From Marinobacter piscis (GTDB lineage: Bacteria > Pseudomonadota > Gammaproteobacteria > Pseudomonadales > Oleiphilaceae), in the NCBI RefSeq assembly GCF_007671655.1, contig NZ_VCGX01000005.1, positions 1 to 64,000 on the forward strand: a DNA stretch of 64,000 nucleotides, written 5' to 3'. Both the position numbers and the translations under genes were made by a program. Positions 9,195 through 17,471 of this stretch are shown piece by piece. The notes below the pieces were generated by a model that was not told the origin of the DNA, did no database searches, and saw nothing but the letters and a program-made list of their open reading frames with translations. Every line of letters begins with the position of its first letter. The first letter of the stretch is position 1.

Positions 9195-9940
9195 AACTCA
9201 GTGCCATGCTGATCACCAAAAACGCTGGGCCGGAGTTCGCTAAATGTCTGGAAAGCTTGACATTTGCGGATGAGATTGTAGTTCTGGATTCCGGGTCAAC
9301 TGATGAGACCGTGACGATTGCAGAGCAGTTTGGGGCGCGCATTTTCACGACTGAGGACTGGCCGGGGTTTGGGCCACAGCGTCAGAGAGCCCAGAGTTAT
9401 GCCCGGGGGGAGTGGTTGTTCTGGGTTGATACTGACGAGGTGGTCACAGACGAGCTGGCGACGTCTATTCAGCAGGCCATCGGGCAGGCAACTGAGAACC
9501 AGGTATTTCAGGTAATACGCTTATCCTGGTTCTTTGGGCGCTTTATCCGGCACTCTGGCTGGTACCCCGATAAGGTAGTGCGTTTGTACCGGCGTAAAGA
9601 GTACGGATATAACGATGCGGTGGTGCATGAAAAGGTGCACTGTCCGGGGGCTGCTGTAGATACCCTGAAAGGGGATTTATTGCACTACACCGCTACGGAC
9701 TTTGCCAGTTACATGACAAAGTCTGTACGTTACGCCTCGGACTGGGCCGAAGAGCGGGCACAACGAGGCAGGAAAGCGTCACTGCTTTCGGCCTGTGGCC
9801 ACAGTGCCGGGGCATTTGTCCGGAAGTATATGCTGCAAAGAGGCTTTCTCGACGGCCGGCATGGCTTTTTGCTGGCCGTAACTACCGCCATTTATGCGTT
9901 CAATAAATACGCAGCGCTCTGGATTAAAACCCGCCGTTGA
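9191..9940 (+). CDS. GT2 LPS core glycosyltransferase, WaaE/LgtF type
   Basis: A 249-residue family 2 glycosyltransferase. It begins [12 protein letters not shown], continues with LTFADEIVVLDSGSTDETV, and has the divalent-metal motif in WLFWVDTDEVV (D-x-D). FFGRFIRHSGWYPDKVVRLYRR and the later Val-His-Glu are typical of WaaE/KdtX/LgtF enzymes that add a beta-linked glucose to the first heptose. The start is a GTG at 9191 that overlaps the waaF TGA (GTGA) and has GGAGG 7 bases upstream; this is preferred over a longer frame opening at 9125 inside waaF. Its 3' end overlaps the convergent GT4 gene by 17 bases. The sugar donor is inferred. Confidence 0.8.
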   Translation: MKLSAMLITKNAGPEFAKCLESLTFADEIVVLDSGSTDETVTIAEQFGARIFTTEDWPGFGPQRQRAQSYARGEWLFWVDTDEVVTDELATSIQQAIGQATENQVFQVIRLSWFFGRFIRHSGWYPDKVVRLYRRKEYGYNDAVVHEKVHCPGAAVDTLKGDLLHYTATDFASYMTKSVRYASDWAEERAQRGRKASLLSACGHSAGAFVRKYMLQRGFLDGRHGFLLAVTTAIYAFNKYAALWIKTRR

Positions 9941-11018
9941 CGGTTTCTTCCAGTACTTTTAAAAGATCTTCGGAAGATCGCTGTACGTGAAAGTGTGAGG
10001 CGATTCGTTCCCGGGCCTTTTTGCCCATGCTGGTGCATAGCTCAGGGGATTCATACAGCTGCTGAATGCCCGCAGCTATCTCCTCTGCACTTCCTGGTGT
10101 TACACGTATGCCGGAAACCCCATCTTCAATGAGCTCTGCGCTCCCCCCGGTGTCACTGACGATCGGCGCAACGCTATACGCCATGGCTTCAATCACCGTT
10201 TTCGGGAGTCCTTCCCGTTTGGTTGATGCCAGCACGGATGTCTGGCAGGAAGCAATAATTGCCGGAGCATCGGTCCTGAATCCCGTCAGGTGAATTCTGT
10301 CTGCCATTGGGCTGGCCTGTATTAACGCCTGAACCTCGGGGTTGTCCATACCTCTGCCGACCAGGAGTAAATGTATATTGCTGTCCCGGGGTAGCAAGTG
10401 GGTCGCCTTCAGCAGGATAGGCAGCCCTTTTCTTGGGCGGATGTTAGCCACCGATCCTACTACAAAGGCATTTTCTGGCACATCAAACTGTTGGAGGTTC
10501 ACTGGAGTATCCTGGTACCAGTCAGGATCGTGACCCTTGTAAACCGCGCATACCTTGCTTTTCTTGCCCCAGACCTGCTTTTGCAGGTCATCACGGGTTG
10601 CCTTGGAAACGCAGACAATCCGGTCCACCCTCGGACTGAGATGGGTAAGGTAACCGCTTGGGTCCCAGCGATTGATGTTGCCTGTCTGGCCCCGATAAGT
10701 CAGAACCTTGACCGGAAGCCCAATGGCTGCGAGGTTCGTATTGGCAATGGCCTTGTTATTAAAGCAGTAAACTGCATCAAAACGGCCATCTTTCAAAAGC
10801 TGGCGTATTCTGCGAATCGCTTCTGGTTCTATTTTCTTTCGGGGGTGGAACTCGTGCACTTTGATGCCATTTGCCTCAAAGCGCGAATGGTATTCTGTGT
10901 CGGGTTGCGTCATCAGCTCAACATGTACACCGAGCTTTGCAAGCCCGATGAGCATTTCAGCTTCCGGGCGAACCGAGTTCCAGGTATCAGTATAGGAACT
11001 GATAACGAGTAGCTTCAC
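9924..11018 (-). CDS. GT4 glycosyltransferase
   Basis: 364 residues, GT-B fold. The N-terminal KLLVISSYTDTW and the acceptor domain are followed by VVGSVANIRPRKGLPILLKA at the start of the donor domain, LLLVGRG, and TKREGLPKTVIEAMAYSVAPI with the retaining E-x7-E motif. It likely adds an LPS core or O-chain sugar in the cytoplasm. The start is taken as a GTG at 11018, preceded by AAGGAC with 7 spacing bases. The longer frame to 11183 would cross into the divergent neighbour and lacks a ribosome site. Donor and acceptor cannot be told from sequence. Confidence 0.78.
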   Translation of the reverse strand: MKLLVISSYTDTWNSVRPEAEMLIGLAKLGVHVELMTQPDTEYHSRFEANGIKVHEFHPRKKIEPEAIRRIRQLLKDGRFDAVYCFNNKAIANTNLAAIGLPVKVLTYRGQTGNINRWDPSGYLTHLSPRVDRIVCVSKATRDDLQKQVWGKKSKVCAVYKGHDPDWYQDTPVNLQQFDVPENAFVVGSVANIRPRKGLPILLKATHLLPRDSNIHLLLVGRGMDNPEVQALIQASPMADRIHLTGFRTDAPAIIASCQTSVLASTKREGLPKTVIEAMAYSVAPIVSDTGGSAELIEDGVSGIRVTPGSAEEIAAGIQQLYESPELCTSMGKKARERIASHFHVQRSSEDLLKVLEETVNGGF

Positions 11019-11088
11019 AGTTATATGTCCTTTTAGGTCGGTCTCACTTAAACTGCACGTATTTAACCATCCAAAGGCCTTTGTTGGT

Positions 11089-12126
11089 ATGCATATCTGC
11101 CACGTCAATCTTGCCAGTGGGTTCTCTGGTGGTGAGCGACAAACAGTTAATCTGATTCGAGAGCTTGCGCTGAAGGGCATCAAACAAACACTTGTTGCCC
11201 GCCCCGGCAGCCGGTTACACCAGGAATTGCAGGATGTTCCAAAACTGAGATTCCGGTTCTGTCGGCACTTTCTTCTAGGCCACCAATCCGGAAAGTGGGA
11301 CTTGATTCACTGCCATGATGGACGGTCCGTTTACTGGGCATACTTTGAGTGGTTGCTGCGCAGGACTCCGTATATTATCACCCGCAGGGTAGACAATCCG
11401 CTGGGTAAGGGCAGGCTTACGCGCTCCGCATATCAGTCTGCACGTTGTGTTGTATGCCTTAGTAACGCGATCGCAACCAGTGTTGAGGAGCGGATACCTG
11501 CCGCTTCTACGGTTGTTATTCCCTCAAGCTTTTCGAAACTTTCAGCTGTGAGTAGCGAAACTCATGCTGTCAAAGAGCGCTACCATGGCAAAAAACTGGT
11601 CGGCCAGGTGGGCAGATTGTTGATGCATAAAGGGTATCACGTCACGATCGAGGCAGCCCGTGCGTTACAACGTAAACATCCGGATGTGGTGTTTGTGTTT
11701 TTGGGCGAGGGGCCGGATGAAAACGAGTTAAAAAAACAGGCCCAGGATCTCGGTAACGTGTTCTTTGTCGGATACCAGAGCAATGTCGGTAGTTGGCTGG
11801 CGGCTATGGATGTGTTTGTCTTTCCTTCTTTGCATGAGGGGCTGGGCTCGACCGTTCTGGATGCCATGCAGTTTGGTGTCCCGGTTATTGGTGCTGATGC
11901 GGGTGGTATACCGGACATGATTGAGGATGGTGTTACCGGGCAGCTGGTGGCACCAGGCAACTCTGTAGAGCTGGCTGCAGGTATCGAAAAGGCCCTTGAA
12001 GACCAAGTAATGGCGAGCGCAATGGCGGAGCGCGCGCGCGAGCAATTACCACGCTTCAGCCCGGGCCACATTGCGGACTGCTATTTTAGCCTGTACCGCA
12101 AGCTAATCACGAAGGAAGCGAGGTAG
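11089..12126 (+). CDS. GT4 glycosyltransferase
   Basis: 345 residues. The N-terminal MHICHVNLASGFSGGERQ is the acceptor-side glycine loop of GT4 enzymes. LVGQVGRLLMHKGYHVTIEAA starts the donor domain, followed by FVFLGEGPDE and PSLHEGLGSTVLDAMQFGVPV with E-x7-D in place of the more common E-x7-E. It is transcribed away from the GT4 at 9924-11018 across a 70-base gap and towards lpxL. This looks like an LPS core sugar transferase. The Asp in the second acidic position is a mild departure, seen in some family members. Confidence 0.75.
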   Translation: MHICHVNLASGFSGGERQTVNLIRELALKGIKQTLVARPGSRLHQELQDVPKLRFRFCRHFLLGHQSGKWDLIHCHDGRSVYWAYFEWLLRRTPYIITRRVDNPLGKGRLTRSAYQSARCVVCLSNAIATSVEERIPAASTVVIPSSFSKLSAVSSETHAVKERYHGKKLVGQVGRLLMHKGYHVTIEAARALQRKHPDVVFVFLGEGPDENELKKQAQDLGNVFFVGYQSNVGSWLAAMDVFVFPSLHEGLGSTVLDAMQFGVPVIGADAGGIPDMIEDGVTGQLVAPGNSVELAAGIEKALEDQVMASAMAERAREQLPRFSPGHIADCYFSLYRKLITKEAR

Positions 12127-12137
12127 CCCCGCTACAG

Positions 12138-13040
12138 CTAGGACTGCTTCTCTTTATAAGGGTCAGGCTCGCCCGGTGGCCGGTGCCTTAAGCGCTTATA
12201 TTCCCACTGATACTGACGTGGCGACTGGCGAATAACCTGCTCTACAGTCTGGTTCAGGGCGGTTGCTGCCACAACAGGGTCGGGGCTGGTCAGGCCTGGC
12301 GCTGTTTCCTCCACAACCATCCGGAAGCCCTTGGCGTCAGGAAGCCTTTCAGCGTAGGTCACAAGGGCGTTAGCGCCGGTTTTCTGCATCAGCTTTGCAA
12401 CCAGGGTCATGGTTCGTACGTCCATCCCAAAAAACGGTGCAAAAACGTTGGTTTTCCCTCGCGGAGACTGATCGGGCAATATGCCAACGACGCCGCCTTC
12501 TCTCAGAATCTCCATCATTCTGATAAGGCCGCGCCGGTCTCCGCGAACCAGCTCTGACCCAAGCCGGCCCCGTACCTTGATCATGTACTCTTCGAATTCG
12601 GGGATGTTTGGCGGGCTGTAAAGCGCAGCCATTTCATGCTGCGACGAGAAGTACAAACCGGCCAGCTCCCAGTTTCCCAGGTGCGGAGCGAGCAGGATAA
12701 GGCCTTTTTTACTGGCCAGAGCCTGGTCAACCAACTCCAGCCCTCGGGTTTCACGCACCAGACTCAGGCATTTTTCTACGGGCCATTCCCACATTAAAGG
12801 AATTTCCATTGCGGTCATGCCCGTATGTTGCATGGATGCGAATGAAAGCGCTTTGCGCTCCTTGCCGGACAGCTCTGGCAAGCAGATATCCAGGTTTATA
12901 TCGGTTACTCGCCGCGACTTTGTGGGCAACCTCCAGGCGAGGCCACCAAGGAACTGTCCGATTTTCTGGGCGCCCCTTAAACTCAGCATGCTTGTCAGGC
13001 GTAATAATGAGGCGATCGTATAATACTTTAGCTTTCTCAT
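12138..13040 (-). CDS. LpxL/HtrB-type lipid A secondary acyltransferase
   Basis: A 300-residue membrane-anchored acyltransferase of the LpxL/LpxM family, which adds a secondary fatty acid to Kdo-lipid A at the inner membrane. The catalytic HX4E is intact as HLGNWE (His120-Glu125). GDRRGLIRMMEILREGG and ILPDQSPRGKTNVFAPFFG are further conserved blocks. A hydrophobic N-terminal stretch (about 8-35) would anchor it. It is the last gene of a leftward group with the kinase and YrbL-like gene. A second family member with a different acid is at 18435-19382, so the two probably act on different positions or chain lengths. Confidence 0.83.
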   Translation of the reverse strand: MRKLKYYTIASLLRLTSMLSLRGAQKIGQFLGGLAWRLPTKSRRVTDINLDICLPELSGKERKALSFASMQHTGMTAMEIPLMWEWPVEKCLSLVRETRGLELVDQALASKKGLILLAPHLGNWELAGLYFSSQHEMAALYSPPNIPEFEEYMIKVRGRLGSELVRGDRRGLIRMMEILREGGVVGILPDQSPRGKTNVFAPFFGMDVRTMTLVAKLMQKTGANALVTYAERLPDAKGFRMVVEETAPGLTSPDPVVAATALNQTVEQVIRQSPRQYQWEYKRLRHRPPGEPDPYKEKQS

Positions 13041-13116
13041 GTGGGTTTTTGGTTATCCAGAGAAAAGAGTGGAAGCTGGTCAAGCGGATATTAACATATG
13101 CTCCAGGTGGTATACG

Positions 13117-13899
13117 CTAATCAACCGGCTTGCCGTGCTTCTTGACACGGCGGCGAAGCCAGTAATTTTTACTGAAGTTGATGACTGAGCTCTGCAATGG
13201 GCTAAATTGCATTAGCTGATAATAGCGTTTGTTGAATATTTCCAGTTGCGTACGGCTCAGCTCCCCGTTAGTCCTGAGCTTTGCTAAGTCCTTGCCTATG
13301 TGTAGCAGTGTTAGGGGGTTCATGCCACGGAACACTCGGGCACGGCCGAAATCTATAAAACTGAGAGACACCGGTTGACTGTGTGTGCAAATGAAGTTCT
13401 CGCGCTGTGGGTCCAGAAGGACTACGTGCTTTTTATGTATGCCAGCGATCAATGCAGCGAGGCTTTGTAGCGATTGTTCATTTGACCAGTCAACAGCAGA
13501 TCCCGGCAAAAAGGTTCGTAAATGAAGTGTGCCGGAGATTCGTGCGCTGTGTTTTACATTAAGGTATCCGATAGAATCGGGTGTGTTGAGACCCTCCAGT
13601 CGCTTTAATGCATCATGCTCTCGCTGCCAGATCTTTCGGTAATCCTTGCGCCCGGGAAAGTGGGTATAACGCTTTAACACGTAACCATTTTCCGTCAAAA
13701 ACACTTCACGTAAAGTGTTATACGCCCATCTCTTTTTGATGAGTGCCAGGTCATGAGTGGCCGCTACCGTCTTTATAACTTTATTTTTATTGAGAAACGA
13801 TAGCTCCTCTGGGTGCCAGTCTGGTGACTGTCGGTTGGGTGTATTCATGCTAAAAGTTGCTTCCGGGATCATTCGTTGGTTCTGGGAGCTCACGGTCAA
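13117..13899 (-). CDS. WaaP/InaA-like LPS core kinase
   Basis: A protein-kinase-fold enzyme of the Kdo/WaaP (lipopolysaccharide kinase) type, up to 260 residues. Visible features are the ATP-binding Lys in YVLKRY, the Glu in QREHDALKRL, the catalytic Asp and Asn in LLDPQRENFI, and the metal-binding Asp in SFIDFGRARVF. Such enzymes phosphorylate heptose or Kdo residues of the core. The start is uncertain: the frame opens with TTG at 13899, with GTG at 13893 and ATGs at 13872 and 13845 inside, none with a good ribosome site. It follows the YrbL-like gene by 52 bases and precedes lpxL by 76. Phosphate acceptor unknown. Confidence 0.72.
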   Translation of the reverse strand: MTVSSQNQRMIPEATFSMNTPNRQSPDWHPEELSFLNKNKVIKTVAATHDLALIKKRWAYNTLREVFLTENGYVLKRYTHFPGRKDYRKIWQREHDALKRLEGLNTPDSIGYLNVKHSARISGTLHLRTFLPGSAVDWSNEQSLQSLAALIAGIHKKHVVLLDPQRENFICTHSQPVSLSFIDFGRARVFRGMNPLTLLHIGKDLAKLRTNGELSRTQLEIFNKRYYQLMQFSPLQSSVINFSKNYWLRRRVKKHGKPVD

Positions 13900-13951
13900 T
13901 GAGCATCCAGAGACTTGTAAATATTAGTTGGAGTGGGTTGAACAGGTGTAA

Positions 13952-14620
13952 TCACAGCCGCTGAAACTCCTCCCAGGCTTGTTGCCTGTCGCCCAGTTCC
14001 CACGCAATGCGCTTATAGAAACGACGAATGCGTCTTTCGATATAACGTCTGCGCCATACGGGAATGGCTGCAAGCATATTCTGGGCGCCTGGTGCTCCCA
14101 AACCGTCAACAAGAAACAGCTCAGGTTGGTTATTCCGTTGGGCAATAACCAGGTTATGCGGCAAGAGATTTCGCGTCAGTATGCCTGTCTTTTCAAGCCA
14201 TTTACATAAACGCTGTACGGCAGCCTGAATGGGGGCGTCAAAGCCATATTTCTGCAAGTGGCTTTCAAGGGTGGGGGCGGGATTTCCGTGCTCCTCCAGC
14301 AACAGCTCACTTTCATTGGCCGCACCGAGGGATGTTTCGGTTTCGCCGTAAAACCGGGGGAGGTGTTGCCAGACATGGCTTTCCTGGCCCTGTCTGATCA
14401 GCGATACTATCGCGCTCTGCTGATGTGCAAGCTGTTCCTGTTTGTTGTCGTTAATCCGTGATTTGCCAAGCAGTTTCTTGAGCGGAGTCTGTCTTTGATA
14501 CCGGGCTTCTATATTCTCCGGGCGGATCACTTTCAGGCAGCGGTCAGGCGCGTTCGGGTGCTGGTAGCAGTGGCGATTATACCCTGACGCAAAAGGCGTT
14601 TGGTGTGAAAGGTCTATCAC
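13952..14620 (-). CDS. YrbL-family (PhoP-network) kinase-like protein
   Basis: About 222 residues. The start, VIDLSHQTPFASGYNRHCYQ followed by HPNAPDRCLKV, lines up residue for residue with the start of E. coli YrbL. I therefore set the start at a GTG at 14620, with GGAA 8 bases upstream, although the frame is open to 14710. The fold is related to protein kinases: Lys in CLKVIRP, NLLPHNLVI for the catalytic loop with His/Asn, and LFLVDGLGAP for the DFG position. E. coli YrbL is a PhoP-regulated protein of unknown activity. Here it lies between LPS genes, which suggests a role in modifying the core or in envelope stress. Function not known. Confidence 0.7.
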   Translation of the reverse strand: MIDLSHQTPFASGYNRHCYQHPNAPDRCLKVIRPENIEARYQRQTPLKKLLGKSRINDNKQEQLAHQQSAIVSLIRQGQESHVWQHLPRFYGETETSLGAANESELLLEEHGNPAPTLESHLQKYGFDAPIQAAVQRLCKWLEKTGILTRNLLPHNLVIAQRNNQPELFLVDGLGAPGAQNMLAAIPVWRRRYIERRIRRFYKRIAWELGDRQQAWEEFQRL

Positions 14621-14651
14621 TGGTAAATTTTCCGTTGGCAACTGGAGCCTG

Positions 14652-15341
14652 ATGGTTATGAGCTTGACTGAATCAACAAAACGCTGTCTGGCGCTCGGCG
14701 ATTGTAACACAGAGGGTTTTCGAACCCTTCAGGGACCAGTCTGGGCCCGGCAGGTTGCAGAAGTTTTAGGACTTGAGTTAAAAAACTGTGGGCATACCAT
14801 GAGTACGACTCGGGAACTGCTGCAGTATGCGGCGGCATTTCCACCATCGGAGTATGCACTCGTGTTTATCCAGTACGGGCTGGTGGACTCCTGGCTGACG
14901 TTCCGCGGTGCGCCTTACGTGCTCTACTATCCCGATAACCCACGGCGAAAACTGGCAAGAAAGCTGGTTAAAAAGCTTAAGAAGTGGGCGCGCTCATTAC
15001 GACTCCAGAAACGACTCGGCGCTGTCGAGCAAGTGCCTTTGGATGAGTACATTGAAAACGTGCGGTCGGTACTGAAATCCGCTCCGGGAAGTCAGTTTGT
15101 TCTTGTAGCTACTGCCCCGAACTGTGATACGCCACGGAACCCGAGAATCCGAAAATACAACGCAGCCCTTTCAGACCTTGCCGATGAAGAACAGAACGCA
15201 ATCTATATTGATGCGTGGGATGAGCTTTGGCGGGATCGCGAGGCGTGCCTGATGGATGATGGAACTCACCTGACACCCCATGGGCACCACGTTGTGGCAG
15301 AACATGTACTTAGAGCTCTCAGGCCGGAGAGCCCCCGCTAA
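14652..15341 (+). CDS. SGNH/GDSL-fold protein with Cys at the nucleophile site
   Basis: 229 residues. LALGDCNTEG near residue 13-22 is block I of the SGNH fold, but the serine is replaced by Cys18 (TGT at 14703-14705). Block V is kept as DDGTH, with Asp203 and His206 forming the D-x-x-H pair. The protein has no signal peptide, so it would act in the cytoplasm, perhaps adding or removing an acyl group on an LPS intermediate. Start is ATG 14652 or 14658; GGAG at 14644-14647 fits either poorly. It diverges from the YrbL-like gene by 31 bases and its 3' end overlaps the convergent GT4 by 23. Function inferred from fold only. Confidence 0.65.
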   Translation: MVMSLTESTKRCLALGDCNTEGFRTLQGPVWARQVAEVLGLELKNCGHTMSTTRELLQYAAAFPPSEYALVFIQYGLVDSWLTFRGAPYVLYYPDNPRRKLARKLVKKLKKWARSLRLQKRLGAVEQVPLDEYIENVRSVLKSAPGSQFVLVATAPNCDTPRNPRIRKYNAALSDLADEEQNAIYIDAWDELWRDREACLMDDGTHLTPHGHHVVAEHVLRALRPESPR

Positions 15342-16359
15342 GAAGCTCATAATAAAACTCCTCTGTCCGGCTTGCCATGGCCTCAAGTGTCAGCTCTTGC
15401 GAGGCATTTTCAAAGCACTGCTGCTGACTCGCTTTCAGGCTTTCCAGGTCCGAGAGGTGCTCTGACAGCAAGGCCTGGAGGGCATCAAGGCTGGTTGAGC
15501 GGGCAATGCTTTCAGCAGGAAGCAGATCCAGCGCGCCATTGACGGGTGTTGAGAGCACCGGGCAACGAGCGAGCAAGGCCTCTACCAGTACATAGGGAAA
15601 CCCCTCACGTTCCGAGCTGATAACGCATAAAGAAGCCTGCCTGAGCCAGGCTGAGGGGTTGCTTTCGTAGCCGGGCAACTTCACCAGATCATCCGCCCCA
15701 AGCTCCTGAGCCAGCGCGCTTAGCCTGGCTGCCTCGCTGCCCGAGCCCAGAATATAGAGTGGTAACGGTGGCTTGAGTGCCGCCCATGCACAGATCAGAT
15801 GTTCAAATTGTTTGACGGGTTCGAGGCGGCCTGTCGCAAGCGCAAAGGCTTGAGCGTGGGGCAGCGGGTGAGTTGTTGTACCTTCGCCACTCTGGGGCGG
15901 GATTCCGTTGTGAATCAGTTTAGTATTGGGGTGTGCAAGTGCCCGGAGGATGCCTTTACTTACGCAGATTACACCAGCCAGCTTGCAGAAATCCTTATGG
16001 CTTGATTTGGTGCCGTGAACGGTGCCCACGGTTATGGATTTCTGCCCTCCCACCCTTGATAGCAGGCTCGCTGCCTTATTGCCCTGAGCGTGAAGGATAT
16101 CGGGTGAGAGTTTGCGAAGAGTCTGCTTTAATCGCAGCGTCAGCAGAGGGTTTCGGCGCCCCCACTGCACAGGTAAAGCGTGAAAGTTAACGGTGGCGGA
16201 AAAGCGCTGCTGATAAGCGCGGTGCGCCAGGACATGAACATCATGCCCCCGGCGTGCAAGCTCGTGTGAAAGATCGGCTGTATGTTTTTCCATGCCACCC
16301 CAGTTCCCGCCTGGGGTGGCGATCAGCTGGACAATAGTAAGGTATCCGAAAGCCTTCAT
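15319..16359 (-). CDS. GT4 glycosyltransferase
   Basis: 346 residues. ATPGGNWGGMEKHTADL near the N-terminus is the glycine-rich acceptor loop. The donor half has ALATGRLEPVKQFEHLICAW, LYILGSGSEA and SEREGFPYVLVEALLARCPV with the E-x7-E motif. The DILHAQGNKAAS segment is typical of LPS core GT4 enzymes. The ATG overlaps the upstream GT4 stop (ATGA, 16356-16359), making this the last gene of the lpxL-ELM1-GT4-GT4 operon. The 3' end overlaps the SGNH gene on the other strand by 23 bases. The sugar transferred is not predictable. Confidence 0.78.
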   Translation of the reverse strand: MKAFGYLTIVQLIATPGGNWGGMEKHTADLSHELARRGHDVHVLAHRAYQQRFSATVNFHALPVQWGRRNPLLTLRLKQTLRKLSPDILHAQGNKAASLLSRVGGQKSITVGTVHGTKSSHKDFCKLAGVICVSKGILRALAHPNTKLIHNGIPPQSGEGTTTHPLPHAQAFALATGRLEPVKQFEHLICAWAALKPPLPLYILGSGSEAARLSALAQELGADDLVKLPGYESNPSAWLRQASLCVISSEREGFPYVLVEALLARCPVLSTPVNGALDLLPAESIARSTSLDALQALLSEHLSDLESLKASQQQCFENASQELTLEAMASRTEEFYYELLSGGSPA

Positions 16360-17471
16360 GCCAACGGGGGCTCAATGCCAAGAACCTTGCGGTAAACCTT
16401 CAACGTCGCCTCCGTCTGAGCCAGAAGCCGAAAGCGAAAAGGTATTTCAATTTCTGGCTTCGGGTCTTCCAGCAGTCTGAGTGCCACCCGGGCAAACTCA
16501 CGGGTGTCGTCGGGGGTTACAAGGCCGTCTGGGAAGCAGGCCTGCAGGGTCTCGGCAGCGCCGCCGCGGTTGAAGGCAACAACCGGCGTGCCTGAAGACA
16601 GTGCTTCGGTGACGGTGCGGCCGAAGGGTTCGGGTTTTGTGGACATATGACACACCAGGTCTGAGAAAGCATATAACTCCGCCATATCGCTCCGCTGTCC
16701 GAGAAACGTTACCTTGTCGGCCAGCCCGAGTTTTTCCCGGCGGTGCCTGAGTTCCTGCAGGAAGCGCTCTTTGCCGGGTTCCGCGCCGCCCACAATAATG
16801 CCATGGCACTCAGGTTTCTCTCGCAGAATGTCTTGCATGGCTTCAAGAAACTGCAGCTGGCCTTTCCAGCGGGAAATGCGGCCTGGCATCATCAGGATGC
16901 GCTTGTTCTCAAGGTGCGGGTACTCGGCAAACAGGGATTGCTGCCAGTCCTCGCTCAGTGCCTGTTGCTGAAAGTACGCTACATCCACACCCCGCTGTAT
17001 TACCGTCAGCTGCTCTTCAGGAACTTGGTAGTTTTGGGTGATGTAACCACGCACGCAGTCTGAAACAGCAATGACATGATCAGACTTTGCCATCACGGCG
17101 CTGTAGGGGGTGACCGAATACATGCCGTGAAACGTGGAAACCAGGGCAGGGCGCTCATCCTCGGGTAAGCCCCTCCAGGCCAGGCGTACAATCCATGCAG
17201 GCATGCGTGAGCGCACATGAACAATGTCCGGCTTTATTTCCCGGAGCAGGTTGCGCATGGGGCGGACCTGTAGCATAGACAAGGGAGACTTACGGTGAAT
17301 CGGCATCTGGATGTGGGTCGACCCCTGCTCCTGAAGGTCAGTCGCCAGCGGGCCGCCACTGGAGACTACAAAAGACTCATGGCCGTGGCGTATCAGGTCA
17401 GATGCAAATTCCACTGTGCCTCTTTCTACACCGCCACTGTACAGAGCCGGCAGTGCCTGAAGAATTCTCAA
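16356..17471 (-). CDS. GT4 glycosyltransferase
   Basis: 371 residues. RILQALPALYSGGVERGTVE is the acceptor-side loop; RILMMPGRISRWKGQLQFLEA begins the donor domain, with IIVGGAEPGKERF and STKPEPFGRTVTEALSSGTPVV carrying E-x7-E. The start is a TTG at 17471: GAGGA lies 7 bases upstream and the TTG overlaps the TGA of the ELM1-family gene (TTGA), a typical coupled arrangement. The longer frame to 17540 begins inside that gene. In other gammaproteobacteria similar proteins sit beside waaA and lpxL genes. Acceptor unknown. Confidence 0.78.
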   Translation of the reverse strand: MRILQALPALYSGGVERGTVEFASDLIRHGHESFVVSSGGPLATDLQEQGSTHIQMPIHRKSPLSMLQVRPMRNLLREIKPDIVHVRSRMPAWIVRLAWRGLPEDERPALVSTFHGMYSVTPYSAVMAKSDHVIAVSDCVRGYITQNYQVPEEQLTVIQRGVDVAYFQQQALSEDWQQSLFAEYPHLENKRILMMPGRISRWKGQLQFLEAMQDILREKPECHGIIVGGAEPGKERFLQELRHRREKLGLADKVTFLGQRSDMAELYAFSDLVCHMSTKPEPFGRTVTEALSSGTPVVAFNRGGAAETLQACFPDGLVTPDDTREFARVALRLLEDPKPEIEIPFRFRLLAQTEATLKVYRKVLGIEPPLA

